64,000 nt of DNA from RGIG3009 sp045595445 (GTDB lineage: Bacteria; Bacillota; Clostridia; Oscillospirales; Acutalibacteraceae): NCBI GenBank assembly GCA_045595445.1, contig JAZOAK010000023.1, forward strand, positions 45,499 to 109,498, read 5' to 3'. Below, in pieces: positions 39,718-48,902 of the stretch (its first letter is position 1; each line of letters begins with the position of its first letter). Made by a program: the position numbers and the translations under genes. Below the pieces are notes generated by a model. It saw only the letters and a program-made list of their open reading frames with translations. It searched no databases and was not told the origin of the DNA.

Positions 39718-41343
39718 TTAATACATACCGTCCATAGCGGGCGCGGCGGGAGCGGGCGGCAACGGCTCTTTCTTATCCGCCACCAGCGATTCGGTAGTCA
39801 GCACCATCGCAGCCACGGAAGCGGCGTTTTGCAACGCAGAACGGGTCACTTTGGTGGGATCCACGATACCGGCAGCAAACATATCCACGTACTGCTCGGT
39901 CGCAAAATCGTAACCGAAGTTCTTGGCCTTTTCGTTGCGGATCTTGTCGATGATGACACTGCCTTCCAGACCGGCATTCAGCGCGATCTGACGCACCGGC
40001 TCCTCGATCGCTTTCAGCACGATCTTCACGCCGGTCTTTTCGTCACCGTCGGTGGTGTCCAGCATGGAAACCAATATGTCGGAAGCGTTGATAAGCGCTA
40101 CGCCGCCGCCGGCAACCAGACCTTCTTCAACCGCCGCTTTGGTAGCCGCCAGAGCGTCCTCAATGCGCAGTTTCTTCTCTTTCATTTCGACCTCGGTAGC
40201 CGCACCAACCTTGATAACGGCAACACCGCCGGCGAGTTTCGCCAAACGCTCTTGCAGCTTCTCACGGTCGAAATCGGACGTGGTCGTTTCGATCTGCGAA
40301 CGGATCTGACCCACGCGGGCTTTGATCTCGTTGGCATCGCCGGCGCCGTCTACGATAATGGTGGTCTCCTTTTGGACCTTCACCTGACGAGCGCGACCCA
40401 GCATCGCAATGCTGGTATCTTTCAGTTCCAGACCGATCTCCTCGGAGATGACCTGACCGCCGGTCAAAATGGCGATATCCTGCAACATTTCCTTGCGGCG
40501 ATCGCCAAAGCCGGGAGCCTTAACCGCAACACAGGTAAAGGTGCCGCGAAGTTTGTTGACGATCAGCGTGGACAACGCCTCGCCCTCAACGTCCTCGGCA
40601 ATGATCACGAGTTTCTTACCGGACTGCAAGATCTGTTCAAGCAACGGCAGAATATCCTGAATGTTTGAGATTTTCTTATCCGTGATGAGCAGATACGCAT
40701 CGTCGATGACAGCTTCCATCTTATCGGTATCCGTCACCATATACGGCGTGATATATCCGCGGTCAAACTGCATACCCTCGACAACCTCGGTGTAGGTTTC
40801 GGCAGTTTTGGACTCTTCAACCGTGATAACACCATCGGCCGACACCTTCTCCATGGCTTCCGCGATCAGCTTACCGATAACCGCATCACCCGCGGAAATG
40901 GTAGCAGCCGAAGCAATATCCTCGGTGCCGTTGACTTTCTTAGAGTTTGCCTTGACTTCCGCAACGACCGCGTCAACCGCCTTCTGGATACCGCGTTTCA
41001 CACCCATCGGGTTCGCACCGGCAGCCACGTTCTTCATACCCTCACGGATGAGCGCCTGCGCGAGCAGTGTCGCCGTGGTGGTACCGTCACCGGCAACGTC
41101 GTTCGTTTTCGTAGAAACCTCTTTGACGAGCTGTGCGCCCATATTCTCAAACGCATTATCCAACTCAATTTCTTTGGCAATGGTCACACCGTCATTGGTG
41201 ATGAGCGGAGCGCCGAATTTCTTATCCAACACCACGTTGCGGCCACGCGGGCCAAGCGTGATCTTAACGGTGTTCGCCAACTGGTCCACACCGGCCTGCA
41301 ACGCCTTGCGCGCTTCTTCGCCATACAGAATCTCTTTCGCCAT
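39718..41343 (-). CDS. groEL: Chaperonin GroEL (60 kDa)
   Basis: GroEL is the double-ring chaperonin that folds proteins with GroES and ATP. The 541-residue protein has the ATP motif GDGTTTATLLAQ near 86, GAGDANEIKARVGQI and AAVEEGLVAGGGVAL, all standard. The C terminus ends in PAPAAPAMDGMY instead of the long GGM repeat, a variation seen in other Firmicutes. The ribosome binding site is AGGAGGA. Confidence 0.98.
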   Translation of the reverse strand: MAKEILYGEEARKALQAGVDQLANTVKITLGPRGRNVVLDKKFGAPLITNDGVTIAKEIELDNAFENMGAQLVKEVSTKTNDVAGDGTTTATLLAQALIREGMKNVAAGANPMGVKRGIQKAVDAVVAEVKANSKKVNGTEDIASAATISAGDAVIGKLIAEAMEKVSADGVITVEESKTAETYTEVVEGMQFDRGYITPYMVTDTDKMEAVIDDAYLLITDKKISNIQDILPLLEQILQSGKKLVIIAEDVEGEALSTLIVNKLRGTFTCVAVKAPGFGDRRKEMLQDIAILTGGQVISEEIGLELKDTSIAMLGRARQVKVQKETTIIVDGAGDANEIKARVGQIRSQIETTTSDFDREKLQERLAKLAGGVAVIKVGAATEVEMKEKKLRIEDALAATKAAVEEGLVAGGGVALINASDILVSMLDTTDGDEKTGVKIVLKAIEEPVRQIALNAGLEGSVIIDKIRNEKAKNFGYDFATEQYVDMFAAGIVDPTKVTRSALQNAASVAAMVLTTESLVADKKEPLPPAPAAPAMDGMY

Positions 41344-41368
41344 GATTCGTTCCTCCTAATATTCTACT

Positions 41369-41653
41369 TTACTCAACGATCGCCAAAATGTCACTCTGGC
41401 GAACGATCGTGTACTCCTCGCCATCCATTTTGACTTCGGTACCGGAATACTTACTGGTAATGACCTTGTCGCCAACTTTGACGTACATAGTCACGTCTTT
41501 GCCCTCCACGTTGCCGCCGGGTCCCACCGCGATAACTTCCGCCACCTGCGGTTTCTCCTTAGCCGAGCCGGCGAGGATAATACCACTTTTTGTGGTCTCC
41601 TCCGCTTCAACCATCTTGATGACTACTCTGTCAGCCAAAGGCTTCATCGTCAT
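41369..41653 (-). CDS. groES: Co-chaperonin GroES (10 kDa)
   Basis: GroES caps the GroEL ring. The 94-residue protein has KPLADRVVIKMVEAEE at the start, a mobile loop ETTKSGIIL and EYTIVRQSDILAIVE at the end. The ATG at 41653 follows AAGGAGG; the longer in-frame start at 41686 would lie before the ribosome binding site and next to CIRCE. It is the first gene of the operon. Confidence 0.97.
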   Translation of the reverse strand: MTMKPLADRVVIKMVEAEETTKSGIILAGSAKEKPQVAEVIAVGPGGNVEGKDVTMYVKVGDKVITSKYSGTEVKMDGEEYTIVRQSDILAIVE

Positions 41654-41689
41654 AACAAATTCCTCCTTACGAGATATAAAATACAAGGT

Positions 41690-41716
41690 TTAGCACTCTT
41701 TATCGAAGAGTGCTAA
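41690..41716. promoter_or_regulatory. CIRCE element (HrcA operator)
   Basis: TTAGCACTC-N9-GAGTGCTAA is a perfect match to the CIRCE consensus. It lies directly downstream of the groES -10 box, so HrcA would block initiation and release it under heat stress. hrcA itself is not in the window. Confidence 0.97.
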
Positions 41717-41720
41717 ACCT

Positions 41721-41748
41721 ATTGTATCAACTTTGCGGGAAAAATCAA
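41721..41748 (-). promoter_or_regulatory. Promoter of groESL
   Basis: On the minus strand TTGATT (41748-41743) and TACAAT (41726-41721) have a 16-bp spacer. The -35 box overlaps the stop codon of the lipid kinase gene. Confidence 0.82.
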
Positions 41749-42704
41749 GTAGAACTTTGGGAAATTGCGGAATTTTTATAATTTTTTAACAATTCCTCTA
41801 CATTTGCCGCAGGATAAACGAAGCGAACAGCCTGCGGATGCAATTCAAAGCTGACGGCAGTCGTGGTAAAACACTCGCCGTCCGCCGTCACGCAGGCGGG
41901 TTTGTCCGCCAACACCTGCATTTTAGTACCGCGAAACGTCTCGCAACACGGCAGATCCAAATGCTGACCGTTCTTATACAAATTGAGAACCGACAACACT
42001 TTGAGGTGACTTATCTTGCTGATAAGCACAAAGTTCAACAGCCCGTCATCCGGCTCAGATAAGGGCGAGCCGTGATACCCGCCACCGTAATATTGACCGT
42101 TTGCCGCGAGCGCAAACATATAGTTGCCGGTGCGTTCCACGATTCCCTCCGGTGTTTCCATCACGATACGCAACGGCTGCCCAAGCGGACGCAGGAAGGT
42201 CTGCACCAGCGCCAGATTATACGCCATCGGGCCGCTAACAAACGGCAAATGTTTGTAGAGTACCATTCGATTGGCCACATCGGCATCAAGCCCCATAGAG
42301 CATATATTCAGCGACCATTTGCCGTTGCATAAAATAGCATCCACCGGACGCGCCTCTCCCATAACCAACGCGCGAAAATCATCAAACAGCTCGCGATTCG
42401 GAAGCATCCGCAAGAAGTCGTTGCCGGAGCCACACGGTATGCAAGCAAGCTCGGCATTTTCCGCCTCTGCTAAGCCGTTCACGACCTCCAATACCGTGCC
42501 GTCGCCGCCGCAAGCGTAGAAACGGACCGCCTCGCCGGTCGCCACTTCCTCTTTCACGATCTCAGTCGCGTGTCCGGGACGCTCGGTAACGTAGATGCGG
42601 TACTCCATCGGATATTTTTCAAAAAAAGACTCGATGAGCGGCTGTAACTGCAACGCCGCCTGCGTCTTACCCGCCGTGGGGTTTAAGATAAAGATGTGCC
42701 GCAT
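41745..42704 (-). CDS. Diacylglycerol kinase-like lipid kinase
   Basis: The 319-residue product belongs to the DagK/YegS/BmrU lipid kinase family. It has LNPTAGKTQ (8-16) and the catalytic GGDGTVLEVVNGL (near 66-78), then SGNDFLRML. It phosphorylates a lipid alcohol such as diacylglycerol at the membrane face. Length is normal for DgkB. No partner gene is obvious. Confidence 0.92.
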   Translation of the reverse strand: MRHIFILNPTAGKTQAALQLQPLIESFFEKYPMEYRIYVTERPGHATEIVKEEVATGEAVRFYACGGDGTVLEVVNGLAEAENAELACIPCGSGNDFLRMLPNRELFDDFRALVMGEARPVDAILCNGKWSLNICSMGLDADVANRMVLYKHLPFVSGPMAYNLALVQTFLRPLGQPLRIVMETPEGIVERTGNYMFALAANGQYYGGGYHGSPLSEPDDGLLNFVLISKISHLKVLSVLNLYKNGQHLDLPCCETFRGTKMQVLADKPACVTADGECFTTTAVSFELHPQAVRFVYPAANVEELLKNYKNSAISQSST

Positions 42705-42729
42705 GGAAGAATCCCTCCTTGTTTCACAT

Positions 42730-43848
42730 TTACCGATAATAACAATACAACTGGCATTTCAGCATACCGTTATATAGCTTTCGGCGTTTGTCGGCCTTTC
42801 GTCCGAACAATTCCTCAAACGTTTCGTCAGGACTAATGATGGCATAACTCCATCCTGTTTTCGGGACAAAGACCTGCCCCATCACGCGATACAATTCCTG
42901 CGCCGTTTGAACATCCAACAATCGTTCACCGTAAGGCGGATTACACAGCACCACTCCGCTGTCCCCCTCCGGGACAAATTGCCTGAGATCGCGCACACTC
43001 GCACGCACCTCGCCGGCGACACCCGCCTTTGCGGCATTGTCGGTTGCCAAGCGTACCGCCGCGGGATCAATATCCCCACCGATGGCAGCAAACGCGCGAT
43101 CGGGTAACATTTGCTCCATCGCACGCTGACGTTCCGCACGCCATACCTCATCCGACATCCAATCCCAATCCATAAAGGCAAACCGTCTGCGAATACCCGG
43201 TGCAATGCGTCGCGCGGCAAGTGCGGCTTCAATCAATAACGTACCTGATCCACAACACGGATCCATCACACGCTCGGCAAGTCGGGCACGCGTCACGTCC
43301 ACAATAGCGGCGGCAAGCGTTTCCTTGATCGGCGCACCGCCGGCATTTTGGCGGTATCCGCGTTTGTGCAGTCCTACCCCACTGGTGTCAATCAGCAGGG
43401 ACACCTCATCTTTTAAGATGGTAAATTGCACCTGCACCGTCGCCGCCGTTTCCTCGAACCAAGCAATACCGTATTTCGTTTTCAGCCGTTCGACAATGGC
43501 TTTTTTGATGATGGACTGGCAATCGGGTACGCTGTGCAACACCGAATTGAGGGACCATCCCTTCACCGGGAACGCATCCTTACGGGAGACAAACTGCTCC
43601 CACGGCAACGCTTTTACGGCTTGGAACAATTCCTCAAACGTACGCGCCGAAAATGAGCCGACCATCAGCTGGATACGCTCCGCATACCGACTTCCGATGT
43701 TGGCACGCGCCAACATATCCTCGCCGCCGGAAAACAAGACGCGTCCGTTTTGCGGGGTCACGTTCTGCGCGCCCATACGGCGAAGTTCATCGGCTAAGAT
43801 CCCCTCTATACCAAACAGGCACGGGGCACAAAAATTAAAATTCCGCAT
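42730..43848 (-). CDS. THUMP-domain RNA N2-guanosine methyltransferase (RlmL/YpsC type)
   Basis: The 372-residue protein has an N-terminal ferredoxin-like/THUMP region (about 1-160) and a Rossmann methyltransferase with VMDPCCGSGTLLIEAAL and the catalytic VLCNPPYGERL (NPPY). These enzymes methylate guanine N2 in 23S rRNA or tRNA. Unlike E. coli RlmL it has no second RlmK domain. The ATG at 43848 follows AAGGAT; the longer frame from 43908 would run through the terminator hairpin of the upstream gene. Confidence 0.9.
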   Translation of the reverse strand: MRNFNFCAPCLFGIEGILADELRRMGAQNVTPQNGRVLFSGGEDMLARANIGSRYAERIQLMVGSFSARTFEELFQAVKALPWEQFVSRKDAFPVKGWSLNSVLHSVPDCQSIIKKAIVERLKTKYGIAWFEETAATVQVQFTILKDEVSLLIDTSGVGLHKRGYRQNAGGAPIKETLAAAIVDVTRARLAERVMDPCCGSGTLLIEAALAARRIAPGIRRRFAFMDWDWMSDEVWRAERQRAMEQMLPDRAFAAIGGDIDPAAVRLATDNAAKAGVAGEVRASVRDLRQFVPEGDSGVVLCNPPYGERLLDVQTAQELYRVMGQVFVPKTGWSYAIISPDETFEELFGRKADKRRKLYNGMLKCQLYCYYR

Positions 43849-43878
43849 ACATAATCCTTTACAACCCGACAATATGAT

Positions 43879-43908
43879 AAAAAATGCCGTTGCCATGGGC
43901 AACGGCAC
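43879..43908 (-). terminator. Terminator after the S1-domain gene
   Basis: TGCCGTTGCC (43885-43894) pairs with GGCAACGGCA (43898-43907) around ATG, followed on the minus strand by six T. Confidence 0.87.
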
Positions 43909-43923
43909 GTTTCAGTATCCTCT

Positions 43924-44364
43924 TTATGATTTCCTGCTGCGGGAAAACCCACCGTGCTTGCCATCCAATGACCGCTTAAGATCCAGCATTTTTTCATCAC
44001 TGGTCTGCTTGAAGCGCGACATCATTTCTTCGAAATTGCTGCTCTCGGCACGGGTGGACTGCCACTCGAAGCCGCCGGGACGGCCGGGCGACGTATGACG
44101 CGGTGCATCGCGATTGGTACGTGCAGGGGGATCCATTGCTTTTTTGATAGAAAGGCTGATCTTGCCGTCCTCACCGATATTCAGGATCTTGACCTTGACC
44201 TGCTGATTTTCCGTGACGTGATCACGAATTTCTTTTACGTACGTCGGTGCAACCTCCGAGATATGCACCATGCCGGTTTGACCGCCTTCCAGTTCGACGA
44301 ATGCGCCAAACTTCGTAATACCGGTCACCTTGCCTTCAACACAAGTACCCACTTCCAACGCCAT
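43924..44364 (-). CDS. S1 RNA-binding domain protein (YabR-like)
   Basis: The 146-residue product has one S1 domain (1-75; VGTCVEGKVTGITKFGAFVE, GMVHISEV) and a basic, disordered tail. In Bacillus the gene yabR follows divIC, and the order here (hup, rqcP, yabP, yabQ, divIC, this gene) is the same, which supports the name by position. It probably binds RNA or ribosomes. A ribosome binding site GGGGGAA precedes the ATG. Confidence 0.88.
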   Translation of the reverse strand: MALEVGTCVEGKVTGITKFGAFVELEGGQTGMVHISEVAPTYVKEIRDHVTENQQVKVKILNIGEDGKISLSIKKAMDPPARTNRDAPRHTSPGRPGGFEWQSTRAESSNFEEMMSRFKQTSDEKMLDLKRSLDGKHGGFSRSRKS

Positions 44365-44472
44365 TTTGCGGAGTTCCCCCTACTGCACTAACTGGTTTAA
44401 CTGCTTGCAACGAAAAGCCAACAAGCGCCGAAATCCCGCCCTTTTGAGCTGATTCGGCTTTCAATGCTTTGA

Positions 44473-44760
44473 CTAATCGTTCGGGATCTCGACCAAAATT
44501 GTCTCACCCGGTTTTGCCATACCTTGCTTGCGTGCTTGCTGTTCCTTGTATGCGTCGCTGTTATCGATCTGATCTTGCAGCACCTCGTTCTTTTCCACTT
44601 GCGCCGCCGTTTGTTCGTTCAGCTTGTCCAAGCGTTCCTGCGCGTTGCTGAGTTGCAACTGCAATTGCACCATGGAAACCACCACATACACCGCAAAGGC
44701 GACGATGGCCAGACGGAAAAGTACACTCTTTCGGCGTTTTGCTGTTTTTTTGCTTTTCAC
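44473..44760 (-). CDS. divIC: Septum formation initiator DivIC
   Basis: DivIC pairs with FtsL at the division site to activate septal wall synthesis. The 95-residue product has a basic N terminus, one membrane segment (about 14-32), a coiled coil (about 33-68) and a short C-terminal domain with the conserved ARKQGMAKPGETIL. The GTG at 44760 is chosen, with AAAGGAGG ten bases upstream; the longer ATG at 44790 would include that site inside the coding part. Confidence 0.9.
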   Translation of the reverse strand: MKSKKTAKRRKSVLFRLAIVAFAVYVVVSMVQLQLQLSNAQERLDKLNEQTAAQVEKNEVLQDQIDNSDAYKEQQARKQGMAKPGETILVEIPND

Positions 44761-44805
44761 GGCACCATCGCCTCCTTTCGAGTCACACAAACTTATACGA
44801 ATTGA

Positions 44806-45264
44806 TTATACACCACTCGTATCCTCTCTTTCAAGTCTTTTTTTGATTTTTTTTAGGTTTTTTCGGACTTTTTCCGCCAATTTGCAGCAGATTGCACGCA
44901 AGGCGCCGAACAGCACTCGGATCAATCCGCACAAACGGCATCCCATGCGCGACAACCACGCGATAACGGTAGTCACAAAGCGCACCACCGCACGTCCCAC
45001 CGTATAGCGATACGCAAAAAAACCGGCGACAAGTCCTGCAAATAAATACAGGCGCACGACACCGTCGGCGACGGCGAGTGCAAACAAAAAAACAAGCGGT
45101 GCCGCCGTAAGGAAGAACAGCATATCCTGCCAAAAAACAGATACTGCGCCCGGACGCAATATACAACGCAGAATGCGAAACACATCGTAATATGCCCCCA
45201 ACAGGAATCCCATCCCGCAGGACAAAAACACTTCTCGCAACTGCACGGCATTCGTAAAGCCCAT
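44806..45264 (-). CDS. yabQ: Spore cortex biosynthesis protein YabQ
   Basis: YabQ is a mother-cell membrane protein needed for spore cortex formation. The 152-residue product has three or four hydrophobic segments and a long basic C-terminal helix, with GFLLGAYYDVFRILR near the N terminus, typical of the family. The ATG begins two bases after the yabP stop without a Shine-Dalgarno site, so it is probably made by translational coupling. Confidence 0.9.
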   Translation of the reverse strand: MGFTNAVQLREVFLSCGMGFLLGAYYDVFRILRCILRPGAVSVFWQDMLFFLTAAPLVFLFALAVADGVVRLYLFAGLVAGFFAYRYTVGRAVVRFVTTVIAWLSRMGCRLCGLIRVLFGALRAICCKLAEKVRKNLKKIKKRLEREDTSGV

Positions 45265-45266
45265 AT

Positions 45267-45554
45267 CTATCGAAACAGTTTGCCGAAAAAGCCGCTCGAG
45301 CGCGTATGCACCTCGGTATAGACAAGTGACTCGACGTGCCCTTCCAAGGTCAGATCGCCCGTTTCAATATTCAGACGGTTGATGTGTAGTCCCATCCCTT
45401 TAACAGTCAGCTCACCCTGCTCCGTGTAGATCACGACCATTGTTTCGTCAAAGCTGTCCACATCTTGAACGCCCGACACCGACAACACACGACGTTCACT
45501 CAAATTGAGCAGATGCGGCATGGCGGGCGTTCCCGCAGATAGTTGTTCTTTCAT
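45267..45554 (-). CDS. yabP: Sporulation protein YabP
   Basis: The 95-residue YabP/YqfC-family protein has HLLNLSERRVLSVSGVQDVDS and VVIYTEQGELTVKGMGLHI, the family core. It acts in the mother cell during sporulation together with YabQ. The ribosome binding site is AGGGGAG. In Bacillus this pair is sigma-E controlled; I could not place a convincing sigma-E promoter here. Confidence 0.93.
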   Translation of the reverse strand: MKEQLSAGTPAMPHLLNLSERRVLSVSGVQDVDSFDETMVVIYTEQGELTVKGMGLHINRLNIETGDLTLEGHVESLVYTEVHTRSSGFFGKLFR

Positions 45555-45604
45555 AAAAATTCTCCCCTTACATCCTAAGATATATGGGGAGAGATTTCAC
45601 AATA

Positions 45605-45844
45605 TTACAGCAACTTGTACAGAAGTGCCGCATCGTTCTTTGCAACCGTTTCTTGCACGTTGACAACTTCGACCATTACCTCGCGCGTGCCAAGCGCAAT
45701 CGTCAGTTTATCACCGATCTTGACATCATAGGAAGCACGTGCCGGTTTGCCGTTGACCGACACTCGCCCTGCATCGCACGCCTCGTTTGCCACGGTGCGC
45801 CGCTTAATAAGACGCGACACCTTCAAATACTTATCCAAACGCAT
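45605..45844 (-). CDS. rqcP: S4-domain RNA-binding protein RqcP (YabO/Hsp15-like)
   Basis: RqcP works with RqcH in adding alanine tails to nascent chains on split 50S subunits in ribosome quality control. The 79-residue protein is a single S4 domain (MRLDKYLKVSRLIKRRTVAN, and RVSVNGKPARASYDVKIGD). Position between hup and yabP matches Bacillus yabO. The ribosome binding site is GGAGG, just after the hup terminator. Confidence 0.93.
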   Translation of the reverse strand: MRLDKYLKVSRLIKRRTVANEACDAGRVSVNGKPARASYDVKIGDKLTIALGTREVMVEVVNVQETVAKNDAALLYKLL

Positions 45845-45861
45845 AAAGAAATACCTCCAAA

Positions 45862-45891
45862 CAAAAAGCCGCCCAAACGGGCGGCTTTTAA
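45862..45891 (-). terminator. Terminator of hup
   Basis: AAAGCCGCCC pairs with GGGCGGCTTT around AAAC, with T runs on both strands, between hup and rqcP. Confidence 0.88.
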
Positions 45892-45906
45892 CAATCGACT
45901 ATCCGA

Positions 45907-46182
45907 TTATTTCGCAACAGCGTCTTTGAACGCCTTGGCAGCCTTGAAAGCAGGTGCCTTGGAAGCCGGGATCTTGATGGTCTCTTTGGTCTTCGGATTC
46001 AAGCCGGTGCGAGCAGCACGAGCACGAACCTCAAACGTACCGAAACCAAACAACTGTACCTTATCACCCTTCGCGACAGCTTCTTTAACAGCGTCCAGAA
46101 CAGCGGTGACAGCTTTTTCAGCATCTTTCTTAGCCAAACCGGTTTTCTCAACAACAGAAGCGACTAACTCAACCTTGTTCAT
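45907..46182 (-). CDS. hup: HU-family nucleoid protein
   Basis: HU bends and compacts DNA as a dimer. The 91-residue protein begins MNKVELVASVVEKTGL, contains VQLFGFGTFEVRARAARTG and NPKTKETIKIPASKAPAFKA with the DNA-inserting proline arm. Length is exactly that of HU. The ribosome binding site is TGGAGGT. Confidence 0.97.
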   Translation of the reverse strand: MNKVELVASVVEKTGLAKKDAEKAVTAVLDAVKEAVAKGDKVQLFGFGTFEVRARAARTGLNPKTKETIKIPASKAPAFKAAKAFKDAVAK

Positions 46183-46252
46183 GATAAATAACCTCCAACA
46201 ATTTTATATTCCAACGGAATGTTTCCGCATAGAATCACAATAACCTTATATT

Positions 46253-46281
46253 ATTCTATCCCAAGCCCAAAACTTTTGCAA
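46253..46281 (-). promoter_or_regulatory. Promoter of hup
   Basis: On the minus strand TTGCAA (46281-46276) and TAGAAT (46258-46253) are 17 bp apart, leaving a leader of about 60 nt. Confidence 0.6.
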
Positions 46282-46379
46282 GGGATTTTCACAAAAAATC
46301 TCATAACGCCAATAATTTCCACAAAAACAATAAAAAATTATCAAAATTTTAGGATATTTTACCAAAAACATTGCGATTA

Positions 46380-47663
46380 TTATGCGGTAATTTGGTCGAC
46401 GGCATGCTGTACCTCAAAACGTATACGTTCCATATCCAGGGTGGTAAACTCCCCGAATCGGTACGCGATACGTCCGTCTACGACCGTCATGCACACCGCT
46501 CGACTACCCGCACCGTACAGCACGTTCGAGAGCGGTGCGTTGGCAGGACACAATCCCGGGTGTGTGGTATCCACCATCACCAAATCGGCACGGTAACCTT
46601 CGGCAATATCTCCACAGTCGGCACGCCCTTGGGACAACGCGCCTGCGCGCGTACCCATATACAGCATCTCCCCCGCTGGTAATGCTCCCGCGTTACAAGT
46701 AACCCCCTTGGCGAGCAATGCCGCCGTACGCATTTCCTCCACCATGTCCAACGTATTGTTGCTTGCCGCCGAATCGGTACCGATCGCAACGACAAGCCCC
46801 ATCGACCGATATTTCTCTACCGGTGCAACCCCGCTGCCAAGTTTCAAATTGCTTTTGGCGCAGTGGGCAAGCGTAACATCGTATTGTGATAAGCAATGAA
46901 CGTCATCGTCAGTCAACCACACGCCATGCGCAACCGTCAACGGTCGTTGGAGCATCCCCACTTTTTCAAGTAACCGTGTTGGTGTGCAACCGTGCCGACC
47001 GACACACTCTTTGTGTTCGCTTGCGGTTTCCGACAGATGAATATGCATCCGCAGTCCGTTTTCTGCCGCCAAGTCGGCGGCATCGTGCAGAATGTCGGGG
47101 CGCGTGGTATATTCCGCGTGCGGTGCGACGTCCACCAAAATCCGACCGTCTTCGGCACCGTGATACTGCTCAATAAGTGCTTTGGTATCGGTATAGGCGG
47201 GAAGATCGGCAAACCGTTTGGTAGCATCGAAACACGAAATTCCGCGACCGATGTTCGCTTTGATTCCGCTCTGTGCCACCGCGCGAACGGTATCCTCACA
47301 GAAATAATACATATCGGTAAAGGATGTGGTACCGGTCATCAACATCTCAGCGATACCGAGCATACTCCCCCAGTAGACCGCTTCAGAAGACAGCTTGTCC
47401 TCAAACGGAAAAATACGATCAAACAACCACGATTGCAACGGCATATCCTCACCGTAACCGCGCATCAAGGTCATGGCAACGTGCGTATGCGCGTTGACAA
47501 AACCCGGTAATAACAATCGGTTGGTACCGTTGATACGTTCTCCGTAATTCTCAGCGGGCGGCGTTTCTCCGACATAACGGATATACGCGCCCTGCACACC
47601 GACGTAGCACGAAGGCAAATAAGTGCCGTCTGCTTTCAGTACTGCGATGTTCTCGAAAATCAT
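46380..47663 (-). CDS. mtaD: Amidohydrolase: S-adenosylhomocysteine / methylthioadenosine deaminase
   Basis: The 427-residue protein matches the MtaD/SsnA branch of the amidohydrolase superfamily. It has LPGFVNAHTHVAMTLMRG (52-69, metal ligands His59 and His61), MTGTTSFTDMY, LRMHIHLSET and the late metal aspartate in VAIGTDSAASNN. Such enzymes deaminate SAH, MTA or adenosine to inosyl forms. It overlaps the purine nucleoside phosphorylase gene by 4 bp, which supports a purine or SAH salvage role. Confidence 0.9.
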   Translation of the reverse strand: MIFENIAVLKADGTYLPSCYVGVQGAYIRYVGETPPAENYGERINGTNRLLLPGFVNAHTHVAMTLMRGYGEDMPLQSWLFDRIFPFEDKLSSEAVYWGSMLGIAEMLMTGTTSFTDMYYFCEDTVRAVAQSGIKANIGRGISCFDATKRFADLPAYTDTKALIEQYHGAEDGRILVDVAPHAEYTTRPDILHDAADLAAENGLRMHIHLSETASEHKECVGRHGCTPTRLLEKVGMLQRPLTVAHGVWLTDDDVHCLSQYDVTLAHCAKSNLKLGSGVAPVEKYRSMGLVVAIGTDSAASNNTLDMVEEMRTAALLAKGVTCNAGALPAGEMLYMGTRAGALSQGRADCGDIAEGYRADLVMVDTTHPGLCPANAPLSNVLYGAGSRAVCMTVVDGRIAYRFGEFTTLDMERIRFEVQHAVDQITA

Positions 47664-48514
47664 ACGTCCTTCGCCGCCTTTGCCACAATCGCTTTCATGA
47701 GGTCGCCAAAGGTGCGGGACATCTTTGCCGCCGCTACGACCACTTCATCATCACTGACCTCAGTGCCTGCAACGATTCCCGCTGCCATGTTGGTAATGCA
47801 GGAAATGCCAAGCAATTCCATGCCGCTTTGTGCCGCAACGATCGCTTCTGGTACGGTGGACATACCCACTGCATCACCTCCAAGCAAACGGATCATACGA
47901 ATCTCGGCAGGTGTTTCAAACTGCGGGCCGCCCATATAGAAATACACGCCCTCCCGCAGCGAAACAGATAATTCTGCTGCCGCTTTGCGCGCGATCTCCT
48001 GCAAACGAGGCGTATAGGTGTGCGTCATATCAAAAAAGCGCGCACCCAAGCGGTCGTCTGCCGGTCCTCTTGCCGGACTATCGGCACACAACTTAATATG
48101 GTCGGTAATCAACATCAGATCGCCAACCGCAAAGTCCGTATTCACGCCACCTGCGGCATTGGTTAAAATCAGTGTTTTGACACCGAGCGCTTGCAAAACC
48201 CGCACGTAGAAGGTGACAGTCGAAAAGTCATATCCCTCGTAATAATGCGAGCGGCCGGAAAACACAAACAGCGGTACACCGTTCAAGCGCCCCGCCGCGA
48301 GAAATCCCGCATGTGATGCCACGGTGGACACCGGAAAGTGCGGGATGTCCTCATACGGAATACGCACGGCATTTTCCAGTTCATCGGCGAGATACCCAAG
48401 CCCTGAACCAAGCACCAAGGCAGTGCGCGGCAAAACGATATCTGCCGCCGACACACGCCCGCGTACCAATGCCGCCGCCTGTTCAATACGTGTCATCGGA
48501 TCGTTTACGTTCAT
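47660..48514 (-). CDS. Purine nucleoside phosphorylase (PNP-I, trimeric type)
   Basis: The 284-residue enzyme splits inosine, guanosine or deoxy forms with phosphate into base and ribose 1-phosphate. It has LVLGSGLGYLAD near 30-41, VFSGRSHYYEGYD, LTNAAGGVN and MGGPQFETPAEIRM, all typical of the PunA/XapA group. ATG 48514 overlaps the upstream stop (TGATG), so translation is coupled. It sits between a zinc-ribbon protein and the MtaD-like deaminase. Confidence 0.94.
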   Translation of the reverse strand: MNVNDPMTRIEQAAALVRGRVSAADIVLPRTALVLGSGLGYLADELENAVRIPYEDIPHFPVSTVASHAGFLAAGRLNGVPLFVFSGRSHYYEGYDFSTVTFYVRVLQALGVKTLILTNAAGGVNTDFAVGDLMLITDHIKLCADSPARGPADDRLGARFFDMTHTYTPRLQEIARKAAAELSVSLREGVYFYMGGPQFETPAEIRMIRLLGGDAVGMSTVPEAIVAAQSGMELLGISCITNMAAGIVAGTEVSDDEVVVAAAKMSRTFGDLMKAIVAKAAKDV

Positions 48515-48870
48515 CAAAGTTTTTCACCGCACTGGTTACAAAACGTCGCCGTCTGCTCGTTGAAAGCACCGCAACCGCCGCAACGCACGAGGTTTTTGCT
48601 GTCCATGATGCATTCTTCCAAGTCTTCGATCTCAGCATTAAGAGCATCGATATGCTCGATGCACGCATCCACCATATCATCTATCGGCTCACCCGATTTT
48701 CGGCTGTCGTAGATCAATCGGCCGAGACCCTCATGCGCCCCCGCGATCTCACGACGCAGATCCGCGATCCTCACTTTCATTTTTCCGAGCTCTACCAATT
48801 CGCCGGTCTTTTTCCCGACGGTTTCCGCAACGTCCTTTACGCGGGACACAACGTCTTCAAACTTTGTCAT
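48514..48870 (-). CDS. Small coiled-coil protein with a C-terminal zinc ribbon
   Basis: The 118-residue product is unnamed. Residues 1-85 are predicted helical and coiled coil, and the last 30 residues hold two CxxC knuckles (CGGC and CNQC), a zinc ribbon. There is no signal peptide or membrane segment. Similar short proteins occur widely in Clostridia without known role. It is the first gene of the unit with the nucleoside phosphorylase and deaminase; AAGGAG precedes the ATG. Confidence 0.75.
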   Translation of the reverse strand: MTKFEDVVSRVKDVAETVGKKTGELVELGKMKVRIADLRREIAGAHEGLGRLIYDSRKSGEPIDDMVDACIEHIDALNAEIEDLEECIMDSKNLVRCGGCGAFNEQTATFCNQCGEKL

Positions 48871-48902
48871 ACTCGATCGCTCCTTTTCTATTTCCTACTT
48901 TC

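Noticed and set aside
39829..40668. 279-codon plus-strand frame opposite groEL
   Set aside because: Antisense frames are usual opposite groEL; no independent signal supports it.
43205..44098. 297-codon plus-strand frame opposite the RNA methyltransferase and S1 genes
   Set aside because: It crosses two real genes and a terminator on the other strand and has no family resemblance.
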